64,000 nucleotides of DNA from assembly GCA_035690885.1 (NCBI GenBank), contig DASSKC010000014.1, forward strand, positions 1 through 64,000. The letters are read 5' to 3'. The position numbers were made by a program, and so were the translations under genes. The notes beneath the pieces were generated by a model. It saw nothing but the letters and a program-made list of their open reading frames with translations, did no database searches and was not told where the DNA came from. This DNA is from Oleiagrimonas sp035690885 (GTDB lineage: Bacteria > Pseudomonadota > Gammaproteobacteria > Xanthomonadales > Rhodanobacteraceae). Positions 52,991-61,289 of this stretch are shown piece by piece (the first letter of the stretch is position 1; every line of letters starts with the position of its first letter).

Positions 52991-53911
52991 ATGAATAACC
53001 TGATCAAACCGCTGCTTTTCGTCGCCTTCGCGCTGGTTGCTGTCCCGGCCATGGCCGATACACCGATCCACCAAAGCCACGCGCTGGATCCGGACGCCGA
53101 ACTGACGGTGCGCAATGTGTCCGGCGCGATCATCGTGCACACGTGGGATCGCCACGAGGTACGCATCACCGGCACGCTGGGCAACAACGTGCGCAAACTG
53201 GAGATCGACGGCGACGCGCACGAGCTGGAAATCGCGGTCAAGGGGCCGAACGACGACGACTCGGGCTGGCTCGACTGGGGCAGCGACAGTTCCATGGGGC
53301 CGACCACACTGGAGTTGACGGTACCCAAAAGCGTGAATCTGGAACTGCACACGGTCAGCGCGCGTATCGAAGCGGACGGCCTTGACGGTGGCGAGATCGA
53401 CGCCAAGAGCGTCAGTGGCAACATCACCATCAAGGCGCACAGCCCGGACATCGATATCGACAGCGTCAGTGGCGACGTGCGGTTCTCCGGCCAGGCAGGC
53501 GAGATCGAGATCACCACGGTCAGCGGCGATATCCGCGCCGGTCAAGCCGGACACGAAGCAAACACGCAAAGTGTCTCCGGCGACATTCACCTCAGCGGCG
53601 GCCCTTTGCACGAGGTGTCGATGGAAAGCGTCTCCGGCGACCTGTTTTTCGACGGCGCCCTGACCGCTGACGCCAAGGCCGACCTGCACTCGATGAGCGG
53701 CGACATCCACCTCACGTTGCCGGAACCACCGCAGGCCACGCTCAAGGCCACGACCTTCAGCGGCGACATCCGCAGCCCCTGGGGCAAGGTCAATGAACCC
53801 GAGTACGGCCCCGGTTCCAAGCTCGACACCCGGATCGGTTCCGGTGACGCGCGCATCACGCTGAAAACGTTCAGCGGCGACGTCGATATTCGCAAGGGAA
53901 CCTCTGAATAA
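52991..53911 (+). CDS. DUF4097 beta-repeat exported protein
   Basis: This 306-residue protein has a signal peptide (MNNLIKPLLFVAFALVAVPAMA). From residue 120 on it has a row of short repeats centred on SVSGD: KSVSGN, DSVSGD, TTVSGD, QSVSGD, ESVSGD, HSMSGD, TTFSGD, KTFSGD. They are spaced about 20 residues apart, as in a beta-solenoid of the DUF4097 adhesin-like family. The function is unknown. GAGGAA precedes ATG 52991, 17 bases after the anti-sigma gene, so it is the third gene of the sigma operon. Confidence 0.9.
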   Translation: MNNLIKPLLFVAFALVAVPAMADTPIHQSHALDPDAELTVRNVSGAIIVHTWDRHEVRITGTLGNNVRKLEIDGDAHELEIAVKGPNDDDSGWLDWGSDSSMGPTTLELTVPKSVNLELHTVSARIEADGLDGGEIDAKSVSGNITIKAHSPDIDIDSVSGDVRFSGQAGEIEITTVSGDIRAGQAGHEANTQSVSGDIHLSGGPLHEVSMESVSGDLFFDGALTADAKADLHSMSGDIHLTLPEPPQATLKATTFSGDIRSPWGKVNEPEYGPGSKLDTRIGSGDARITLKTFSGDVDIRKGTSE

Positions 53912-53988
53912 ATCTGCGCGGCTTGCGCAAGCATGGCGTGTGCTGTCATCATTCTTTCCATCTTGATGAAGAGATATGACACGCCGCC

Positions 53989-54810
53989 ATGCCTGCCATC
54001 TCGTTGGAATTCTTTCCCCCGAAAACCGACAAGCAGCACACCCAGTTCGAGCGCGCCGTACCGCGGCTGAAAGCCATCGATCCGGAGTACGCCAGCGTCA
54101 CCTTTGGCGCCGGCGGCTCGACGTTGAGTTACACGCCAGCCACCGTGAAAGCGCTGATGGACCAGGGCATCGACACCGCGCCGCACCTGTCGTGCGTGGG
54201 CGGCACGCGCGCGGAAATCGGTGCACTGCTCGACCATTACCGTGAGCTCGGTTGCCGCCGCGTGGTGGCACTGCGTGGCGACCTGCCCTCGGGCATGGCC
54301 TCGCCCGGCGACCTGCGTTATGCCAACGAGCTGGTCACTTTCATCCGCGAGCACTCGGGCGATCATTTCCAGATCGACGTCGGCTGCTACCCCGAGATCC
54401 ATCCGCAAGCGGAAGACGCGATCGCCGACCTGCGCTACTTCAAGGCCAAGGTCGACGCCGGCGCCGACAGCGCGATCACGCAGTATTTCTTCAACCCGGA
54501 TGCGTATTTTCGTTTCGTCGACGACGTCGCGCGTCTGGGCGTGACCACGCCGATCGTGCCGGGCATCATGCCGATCTCCAACTTCGGTCAGCTCAAACGC
54601 TTTTCCGAAACCTGCGGCGCCGAAATCCCGCGCTGGATCAGCAAGCGCATGCAGGCATTCGGCGACGATGCGCAAAGCGTGCGCGAAACCGGCGCCGACG
54701 TGGTCGCGGCCATGTGCCGGCGTCTGCTCGACGGTGGCGCGCCGGGCCTGCACCTTTACACGCTCAACCGCGCGGTGGCCACGCTGGCCGTGATCGAGCG
54801 TCTGAACTGA
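53989..54810 (+). CDS. metF: Methylenetetrahydrofolate reductase MetF
   Basis: This 273-residue FAD enzyme makes 5-methyltetrahydrofolate, the methyl donor for methionine. It has the family start SLEFFPPKT, the FAD/folate region VTFGAGGST, ALRGDLP, GCYPEIHP, and the C-terminal QYFFNPDAYFRFV and PGIMPISNF. It is separate from the met operon at 39-42 kb. A partly palindromic ATCTTGATGAAGAGAT (53960-53975) lies in its short leader and may bind a regulator. Confidence 0.96.
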   Translation: MPAISLEFFPPKTDKQHTQFERAVPRLKAIDPEYASVTFGAGGSTLSYTPATVKALMDQGIDTAPHLSCVGGTRAEIGALLDHYRELGCRRVVALRGDLPSGMASPGDLRYANELVTFIREHSGDHFQIDVGCYPEIHPQAEDAIADLRYFKAKVDAGADSAITQYFFNPDAYFRFVDDVARLGVTTPIVPGIMPISNFGQLKRFSETCGAEIPRWISKRMQAFGDDAQSVRETGADVVAAMCRRLLDGGAPGLHLYTLNRAVATLAVIERLN

Positions 54811-54908
54811 AGCCGCAAACCACGACTGCTTGACGGCATATCCCGGTCTGGCCGGATATGCTGGCCGACATGTATCACTCGCCAACGCGCCAGCATGGAC
54901 CACGCCGG

Positions 54909-55463
54909 ATGCGGCTTCTGCTGGGGCTGGCGTTGCTCATCGGCAGCGGGGCCTGCGTGGCCGGCACGCACATCCACCATTGCGTCGCCGCCGACGGCAC
55001 GCCGGTGTTCACCGACAAACCATGCGCCAGCCTTGGCGCCATGCCGACCGACCGCGCAACCAACCCGCTGTCGCCACGCGGAACGCATCCCGTTCGCCAC
55101 TGCCCGATGGACATGGATGCGCTGCGCAAACGTGTCGCGCGCGTGTTCCGCGCCGGCAACGCCAATGCGCTGGCCGGCCTGATGCTCTGGCGCGGTTATG
55201 GCGAAAACGCGGCGGCGGACACCGTGCAGCATCTCGCCGAACTGATGCGTTCGCCGTTTCTGGGGCTGGTTGAAACGGTTGCCACCACGGCACCGGTCAC
55301 ATCCACGTCCACATGGCCGCCGTGGCGGCCGCTGGACCCGCAACCATCATTGGTGCCGGGTGCAACAGACACGATCATCGTGAAGATGGGTAACCCCTCG
55401 CGACCGCGAATCGCCTTCAACGTCATCCGCCGCGACGGCTGCCTGTGGCTCGATCAGCCGTAA
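54909..55463 (+). CDS. DUF4124-domain exported protein
   Basis: This protein of about 184 residues has a signal peptide (MRLLLGLALLIGSGACVAG) and an N-terminal DUF4124 motif, HHCVAADGTPVFTDKPC, with two Cys. The rest (FRAGNANALAGLMLWRGYG) resembles periplasmic proteins of xanthomonads with no known role. ATG 54909 is chosen for the compact signal peptide; ATGs at 54858 and 54870 are possible. It lies 98 bases after metF. Confidence 0.75.
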   Translation: MRLLLGLALLIGSGACVAGTHIHHCVAADGTPVFTDKPCASLGAMPTDRATNPLSPRGTHPVRHCPMDMDALRKRVARVFRAGNANALAGLMLWRGYGENAAADTVQHLAELMRSPFLGLVETVATTAPVTSTSTWPPWRPLDPQPSLVPGATDTIIVKMGNPSRPRIAFNVIRRDGCLWLDQP

Positions 55464-55495
55464 GCCACGTCCGGGTCGGTCTGACCTTGCTGTCG

Positions 55496-55581
55496 TAGGA
55501 GCGGCGGAAGCCGCGATTGCAGGTCGCCGCAAGGTATCCATTGTTCCGGCACGTCCAATCGCGGCTTCCGCCGCTCCTACG
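55496..55581. repeat. GTAG-type REP inverted pair (copy C)
   Basis: The arms 55496-55520 and 55557-55581 are perfectly complementary over 25 bases, reading GTAGGAGCGGCGGAAGCCGC outward, with a 36-base loop. It is the same element as at 21378-21470, in the gap between convergent genes. Confidence 0.87.
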
Positions 55582-55588
55582 GTCGTTT

Positions 55589-56034
55589 TCACGCGCCTTT
55601 TTCGGTGGCGCGCCAGTCCGCGGCGAGCTTGTCCAGCACGCCGTTGACGTAGGTGTGGCCGTGCTCGGCACCGAAGCGCTTGGTCGCTTCGACCGCCTCG
55701 TTGAGGATGACCCGGTACGGCACGTCGATGCGGTATTTGAGCTCCCACGCACCCAGGCGCAAAGCCGCCCGCTCGATCGGGTCGACCGACTCGACGGCGC
55801 GATCCAGATGCGGCGCCAGGCCCGCGTCCAGCTCGGCACAATGGGCTTCCACGCCGTGCAGCGCATCTTCGAAATACGCCAGGTCGGCGACCTTCATGTC
55901 CTGCTCGTGGCGAAACTGCTCGATCACCTTGTCCATGCCCTGGCCACCGATCTGCCAGGCGTAAATCGCCTGCAGCGCACGCCGCCGCGCGCGCGAACGG
56001 GCCGCGGCATCCACACCCATGGCGTTGGGATGAC

Positions 56035-56038
<4 letters not shown>
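55589..56038 (-). CDS. nusB: Transcription antitermination protein NusB
   Basis: NusB (149 residues) binds NusE and boxA in rRNA leaders. The family pattern is plain: ARRRALQAIYAWQIGG near residue 15, PHLDRAVESVDPIERAALRLGAWEL near residue 80, and EAVEATKRFGAEHGHTYVNGVLDKLA near the end. Its start overlaps the stop of ribH by four bases, the common ribH-nusB pair, so it is read from the FMN-controlled riboflavin transcript unless a hidden promoter exists. Confidence 0.97.
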
Positions 56039-56499
<461 letters not shown>

Positions 56500-56542
56500 G
56501 AGCCACAGTGCTCCATTGTGCAGCCGCAAATTCTACCAGCAA

Positions 56543-57508
56543 TCACCCCGACTCCCCGACGCGAGCCGCTTGCGGGCGTGCCTCGAGATACGGATAACCC
56601 GTGAAGGCCAGCTCGACCTTGCCGTCTTCGGCCACGCGCAAGTGCGCACGACCGCCCACCGGCAGCGTCAGCTTGTCGCGGCAATGCCCGAACGGCAGGT
56701 GCGTGACCACGGGCGCGTCGGTCAGCGTGCGCAGGTGGCGCACCAGCGCGGCCAGGTCATAGCCGCGGTCGTACTCGTCGGCACGGTAGCCGGAAAAGTC
56801 ACCCAGCACGATCGCGTTCTGGCGGTCCAGTACGCCGGACAATTTCAACTGGTACAACATGCGCTCGACGCGGTACATCGGCTCGAACACATCCTCCAGA
56901 AACAGGATGCCGCGCTCGATACCCGGCACGTACGGCGTGCCCAGCAGGCTGCACAACGTGGCCAGGTTGCCGCCCCACAGGCGGCCGGTCACATTGACCC
57001 GCGCCGACATCGCCGAGCCCTGCCAGCGCACCACGCGCGCCGACGCATGGATGGCACGATCAAATGCATCGACGGTGAACTGGCTGGTGGTCTGGCCACC
57101 GAAATCGTAGGCCAGCATGGGACCGGCAAAGGTGACCACGCGGGCCTTGGCCAGCAGCGCCAGACTCAACGCAGTGAAGTCGCTGTGACCCACGATCACG
57201 CAATGGCTGCCCGACAGACGCTCACGCAAGCCGGCATAGTCCAGATGCTCCAGCAGACGATGCATGCCGTAACCGCCACGGACCGCCATCACGACATCCG
57301 GCAGCGATTGCGCGGGATCGGCCAACGCATTGATGTCGCCGGCACGCTCCGCGTCGGTGCCGGCAAAGCGTTGATGGCGGCGTGCAGCGGCGTCTTCACC
57401 CGTGACCTGCCAGCCCGATTCCCGCAGACGCTGCGCGCCACGCGCCACGGCCTCCCGGGCCGGCCAACCGGAAGGGGCAATCAGGTGCAGATGTGGTGTG
57501 TCGGACAT
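56543..57508 (-). CDS. ldcA: LD-carboxypeptidase (S66 family)
   Basis: This 321-residue serine peptidase removes the terminal D-Ala from muropeptide tetrapeptides in peptidoglycan recycling. The nucleophile Ser is in VIVGHSDFTALSLAL near residue 108, and the Glu/His pair expected for S66 enzymes is in FLEDVFEPMYRVERML and VVTHLPFGH. It has no signal peptide. It sits between the riboflavin genes ribBX and ribH, which is unusual, with gaps of 27 and 43 bases. Confidence 0.93.
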   Translation of the reverse strand: MSDTPHLHLIAPSGWPAREAVARGAQRLRESGWQVTGEDAAARRHQRFAGTDAERAGDINALADPAQSLPDVVMAVRGGYGMHRLLEHLDYAGLRERLSGSHCVIVGHSDFTALSLALLAKARVVTFAGPMLAYDFGGQTTSQFTVDAFDRAIHASARVVRWQGSAMSARVNVTGRLWGGNLATLCSLLGTPYVPGIERGILFLEDVFEPMYRVERMLYQLKLSGVLDRQNAIVLGDFSGYRADEYDRGYDLAALVRHLRTLTDAPVVTHLPFGHCRDKLTLPVGGRAHLRVAEDGKVELAFTGYPYLEARPQAARVGESG

Positions 57509-57535
57509 GCCGCCATCCTGAACGAAAAGCCGGTA

Positions 57536-58648
57536 TCAGGGAAATGCCTTGCCCTCATCGCCCCATTCGACGACTTCCAGCCCGAATCCCCCCAACCCGA
57601 CCAGCTTGCGCGGCGTGCCCAACACGCGCAAGCGACACACGCCCAGATCGGCCAGAATCTGTGCGCCAAGTCCCAATTGTTTCCATTCCTGGCGCTCCTT
57701 GTCGCCGTCATCGGCCGCCGGCACCTGCCCTTTCAGGCGCGCCAGCAAGGCATCGGCGGTGTCCTCGCCGGACAGCACCAGCAACACGCCGCGGCCTTCG
57801 CGATCGATGTGTTGCAATGCCGCCGTGACGGTCAGGCCGAGATCATCGCGTTTCAAGTGCAGCACGTCCGACAGCGTGTTGCGCACATGCACGCGGGTCA
57901 GCACCGGTTCGCCGTCAGCCACCTCGCCGCGCGACAGCGAAAAATGCAAACCGTGCCGGAGCCGGTCGCGGAAAGCGACCAGGTGGAACGCGCCGGCCTC
58001 GGTTTCCACGTCGGCTTCGTGCACGCGTTCGATGGTCTTTTCGGTTTCGAGTCGATAACGGATCAGGTCGGCGATAGTGCCGATCTTGAGACCGTGCTTT
58101 TTCGCGAACGCCTCCAGGTCCGGACGCCGTGCCATCGAGCCGTCCTCGTGCAGTACCTCGACCAGCACGCCGGCCGGCTCCAGACCGGCCAGCCCGGGCA
58201 AGTCCGTCGAGGCTTCGGTATGCCCGGCGCGGCTGAGCACGCCGCCGGGCTGGGCCGTCAACGGAAACACGTGGCCGGGCTGGGTCAGGTCGGTGGCCTT
58301 GGCATCCGGCCGCACCGCGGCTTGCACGGTACGCGCGCGGTCATAGGCGGATATGCCGGTGGTGACGCCTTCGGCAGCCTCGATCGAAACGGTGAAATTG
58401 GTGTGATACGGCGAGGTGTTGTCGCTGACCATGGGCTTGAGGCCCAACAGATGACAGCGCTGCTCGGTCAATGCCAGGCAGACCAAGCCGCGCGCCTCGC
58501 GGACCATGAAGTTGATGTCTTCGGGACGTACATGGCTGGCGGCCATGATCACGTCGCCTTCGTTTTCGCGGTCTTCGTCATCCAGCATCACGACCATGCG
58601 GCCGGCGCGGATGTCGTCGATGATTTCGGGGATGGTGTTGAAGGGCAT
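57536..58648 (-). CDS. ribB: 3,4-dihydroxy-2-butanone 4-phosphate synthase with degenerate RibA domain (RibBX)
   Basis: This 370-residue protein has a complete RibB domain (about 1-200; MLDDEDRENEGDVIMAA, HTEASTDLPGLAG, and the acid loop). A RibA-like domain follows from about residue 215. The three zinc cysteines of GTP cyclohydrolase II (CxTGD...CDC in E. coli) are absent: the stretch reads RVHVRNTLSDVLHL. The GTP-opening activity is therefore probably lost, as in the RibBX variants described in proteobacteria; a true RibA must be elsewhere. The start is ATG 58648. Confidence 0.93.
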   Translation of the reverse strand: MPFNTIPEIIDDIRAGRMVVMLDDEDRENEGDVIMAASHVRPEDINFMVREARGLVCLALTEQRCHLLGLKPMVSDNTSPYHTNFTVSIEAAEGVTTGISAYDRARTVQAAVRPDAKATDLTQPGHVFPLTAQPGGVLSRAGHTEASTDLPGLAGLEPAGVLVEVLHEDGSMARRPDLEAFAKKHGLKIGTIADLIRYRLETEKTIERVHEADVETEAGAFHLVAFRDRLRHGLHFSLSRGEVADGEPVLTRVHVRNTLSDVLHLKRDDLGLTVTAALQHIDREGRGVLLVLSGEDTADALLARLKGQVPAADDGDKERQEWKQLGLGAQILADLGVCRLRVLGTPRKLVGLGGFGLEVVEWGDEGKAFP

Positions 58649-58699
58649 GGGCGTGGTTCCGGGCGTTGAGGCAAGTGAGGGTGCTCCACGCCGGTAGAG

Positions 58700-58727
58700 G
58701 GGCGAGGGGCTGGGGGCGAGGGGCTGG
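58700..58727. repeat. Tandem G-rich 14-mer, two copies
   Basis: GGGCGAGGGGCTGG occurs twice without a gap (58700-58713, 58714-58727). It lies in the 85-base gap between ribE and ribBX and gives several runs of four or five G on the plus strand, the template for these genes, so a G-quadruplex is possible. Confidence 0.6.
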
Positions 58728-58733
58728 GCGGGT

Positions 58734-59375
58734 TCAGGCGTAGCCGTGGCGGGCGAGGAAGTCGGTGTCGATGCCGGGTTTGTGGTCGTGCGAGAGCAGG
58801 CGCTCGACATAGCGTGCGAGTACGTCGACTTCGATATTGACGGCGTCGCCGGCGCGACGCGCGCGGAAGGCGGTGCGCTCGACGGTGTGCGGGATGAGGT
58901 TGATGCCGAAACGGCTGCCATCGACTTCGTTGACGGTCAGGCTGGTGCCGTCGATGGTGACCGAGCCCTTGGTCGCGATGTAACGCGACAAGTCCTTTGG
59001 CACCTCGATCTTCCAGCGCGTGGAACGTCCGTCCGGCGTTACCGACAACACTTTGCCAACGCCATCGACATGGCCGGAAACCAGGTGTCCGCCGAGGTGA
59101 TCGGCCAGGCGCAAGGCCGTTTCGAGATTCACGAGATCGCCGGGGGAACGCTTGCCCAGTGTGGTCAGCGCCAGCGTCTCATTGGAGACATCCGCGGCAA
59201 AGCCGTGCTCGGACAAGGCCACCGCGGTCAGGCACACGCCGGACACGGCGATCGAATCGCCGAGTTGCGCATCGGAAAGATCGAGGTCGGCGCTGTCGAC
59301 ATGCACGCGCATGTCTCCGCCGCGCGGCTCCAGCCGCTCGATGCGACCGACCGCCTGGATGATGCCGGTAAACAT
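58734..59375 (-). CDS. ribE: Riboflavin synthase, alpha subunit type
   Basis: This 213-residue enzyme turns two lumazines into riboflavin. It shows two beta-barrel repeats: MFTGIIQAVGRIERLE with SIAVSGVCLTAV, and HLVSGHVDGVGKV with SVTIDGTSLTVNEVDG. The trimer-forming tail is present. It is the first gene after the FMN riboswitch. ribD, which often precedes it, is not in the window. Confidence 0.97.
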   Translation of the reverse strand: MFTGIIQAVGRIERLEPRGGDMRVHVDSADLDLSDAQLGDSIAVSGVCLTAVALSEHGFAADVSNETLALTTLGKRSPGDLVNLETALRLADHLGGHLVSGHVDGVGKVLSVTPDGRSTRWKIEVPKDLSRYIATKGSVTIDGTSLTVNEVDGSRFGINLIPHTVERTAFRARRAGDAVNIEVDVLARYVERLLSHDHKPGIDTDFLARHGYA

Positions 59376-59456
59376 CTAAGACCACCGCCGCGACGAGGTG
59401 ACCAGATGATGGAGCTTGCTTGTGTTCATGAAACGTTTCCCGTCACGAAATGCACG

Positions 59457-59479
59457 AAAAACGCCCCAAGGCTCGAGGC
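59457..59479 (-). terminator. Possible intrinsic terminator of the FMN riboswitch
   Basis: On the minus strand GCCTC pairs with GGGGC across a seven-base loop and is followed by five T residues, between the FMN aptamer and ribE. It could act as the expression platform. The stem is short and one pair is G-U. Confidence 0.4.
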
Positions 59480-59512
59480 TTCCGGCAACAAGGAAGTTGC
59501 CGTGGCCGTCTT

Positions 59513-59646
59513 CTTTCATCCGGACTATGACCGTCGGCTCCGGATTCACACCGGATCTGCTGACCTCCGGTCACCGACCGAAGCGCTCGCGGGCTTGTCC
59601 CGAGGGACTTACCGCCGGTGGGGACTTCCACCCCGCCCTGAAGACG
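59513..59646 (-). promoter_or_regulatory. FMN riboswitch (RFN element)
   Basis: On the minus strand the RFN core is complete: GGGCGGGGTGGAAGTCCCCA, CCGGCGGTAA, GCCCGCGAGCG, GGTCAGCAGATCCGGTG, AATCCGGAGCCGACGGTCAT and AGTCCGGATGAAAG. It binds flavin mononucleotide and lowers expression of ribE and the following rib genes. A TAAAGT -10-like box lies at 59671-59676 upstream. Confidence 0.95.
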
Positions 59647-59702
59647 TTTGCCGGCCACGCCGGCGAGGACACTTTACCACTCACGCGGCATGCGCGTGAC
59701 GA

Positions 59703-61127
59703 TCAGGCCGCCTTGCGTGACACCACGGCATCGGCATCGGCGACTGCTTGGGTATCCGGGATCCGACCGGCCTCATCACCAAACGGCACGCCACGGCGCT
59801 CGGCGTTGTACAAGGCGTGATCGAGAATGCCTTCGCGCTTGGCCACGACGGTCGGCACCAGCGCCTGCCCGGCCACGTTCAATGCCGTACGCGCCATGTC
59901 CAATACCGGGTCCACGGCCAGCAGCAGGCCGACGCCCTCAAGCGGCAAGCCCAGCGTCGACAGCGTCAAGGTCAGCATGATGACGGCGCCGGTCATGCCC
60001 GCCGTCGCCGCCGAGCCGACCACCGATACCAGCACGATCAAGGCGTACTGCAAGATCGTCAGGTCGATGCCATAAAATTGCGCCACGAAGATCGCCGCCA
60101 ACGCGGGATAGATCGCCGCGCAGCCGTCCATCTTGGTGGTCGCCCCCAGTGGCACGGCGAACGCGGCATACGCACGCGGCACGCCGAGATTGCGCTCGGT
60201 CACCTGCTGGGTCAATGGCAAGGTGCCGATCGACGAGCGGCTGACGAAGCCCAGTTGCACCGCCGGCCACACCCCGGAAAAGTATTTCTTCACGGACAAG
60301 CCGTGGCTTTTGACCAGCACGGGGTACACACCGAACAACACGATCGCCAGGCCGAGATACACCGCGCCGATGAACCACGCCAGCGAAGCCAGCGTCGGCG
60401 TGCCGTACGCGGCCACGGCGTGACCGATCAGGGCCAACGTGCCGATCGGTGCCAGGCGGATGATCCACCACAACACTTTCTGCACGATCGCCAGCACCGA
60501 CTCGTTGAAGGCCAGGAACGGCTCGGCCTTGCCGCCCACCTTGAGCGCCGCAATACCCAGCGCCGCCGCCACGACGATGACCTGCAAGACGTTGAAACCG
60601 AGCGCATACGTGGTTTGCCCCGCAGCGCCCGTATCCGCGGACAAGGCCAGACCCAGATAATTGTGCGGAATCAACCCGATCAGAAAATCCCACCACGAGC
60701 CGACGACCGCAGGTGCCTGTGCCACCAGCGTTGCATCACCCACATGCAAGCCGGGCTTGAGAGTCACCCCCAGGGCAATCCCGATCGACACCGCGATGAG
60801 CGCCGTGATCGCGAACCACAACAAGGTCTGCGCGGCCAGTCGCGCGGCATTGGAGACGCGACGCAGATTGGCAATGCTGGAAATGATGGCCGTGGAGATC
60901 AGCGGGATCACGGCGGCCTTCAGCAAATCCACGTAGGCATGGCCAATGGTGTCCAGCGTCCGGGTCAGGCCATTGGCCGAACCATCGGCTTGCGTGCCCA
61001 TGGCTGCGGCCACGAAGCCGACCACCACCCCCAACACCAGGCCGGCGGTCACCTGCACGCCAAAGGAGGTCAGCCACCACGGCCATGGCTTGCGCGCGGT
61101 TGGCGCGACATCGGTACGGACTGTCAC
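59703..61127 (-). CDS. Dicarboxylate/amino acid:cation symporter (DAACS family)
   Basis: The protein has about 474 residues. It has eight membrane helices, two re-entrant hairpins with the family's Ser-rich loop (FVSRSSIGTLPLT near residue 285), and the cation-binding region GATTKMDGCAAIYPALAAIF and DPVLDMARTALNVAG. It imports C4-dicarboxylates or amino acids with protons or sodium. I prefer GTG 61127, seven bases after GAGGAA; an upstream TTG at 61157 is weaker. A GC hairpin follows the stop at 59649-59663. Confidence 0.93.
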   Translation of the reverse strand: MTVRTDVAPTARKPWPWWLTSFGVQVTAGLVLGVVVGFVAAAMGTQADGSANGLTRTLDTIGHAYVDLLKAAVIPLISTAIISSIANLRRVSNAARLAAQTLLWFAITALIAVSIGIALGVTLKPGLHVGDATLVAQAPAVVGSWWDFLIGLIPHNYLGLALSADTGAAGQTTYALGFNVLQVIVVAAALGIAALKVGGKAEPFLAFNESVLAIVQKVLWWIIRLAPIGTLALIGHAVAAYGTPTLASLAWFIGAVYLGLAIVLFGVYPVLVKSHGLSVKKYFSGVWPAVQLGFVSRSSIGTLPLTQQVTERNLGVPRAYAAFAVPLGATTKMDGCAAIYPALAAIFVAQFYGIDLTILQYALIVLVSVVGSAATAGMTGAVIMLTLTLSTLGLPLEGVGLLLAVDPVLDMARTALNVAGQALVPTVVAKREGILDHALYNAERRGVPFGDEAGRIPDTQAVADADAVVSRKAA

Positions 61128-61289
61128 GGGATCTTCCTCACTTCGGGGTCGGGACAAGTACTTGGAAACACCAACGCGGAGCCATCCACGCCGGGATCAG
61201 ACCGCAATCCTATGCAGCGCTCATCAAAACAAGAAGTTGCAAGAACGCATGGCCTTATACACGTTTGGTACTAAGATCCCCGGGACCCG

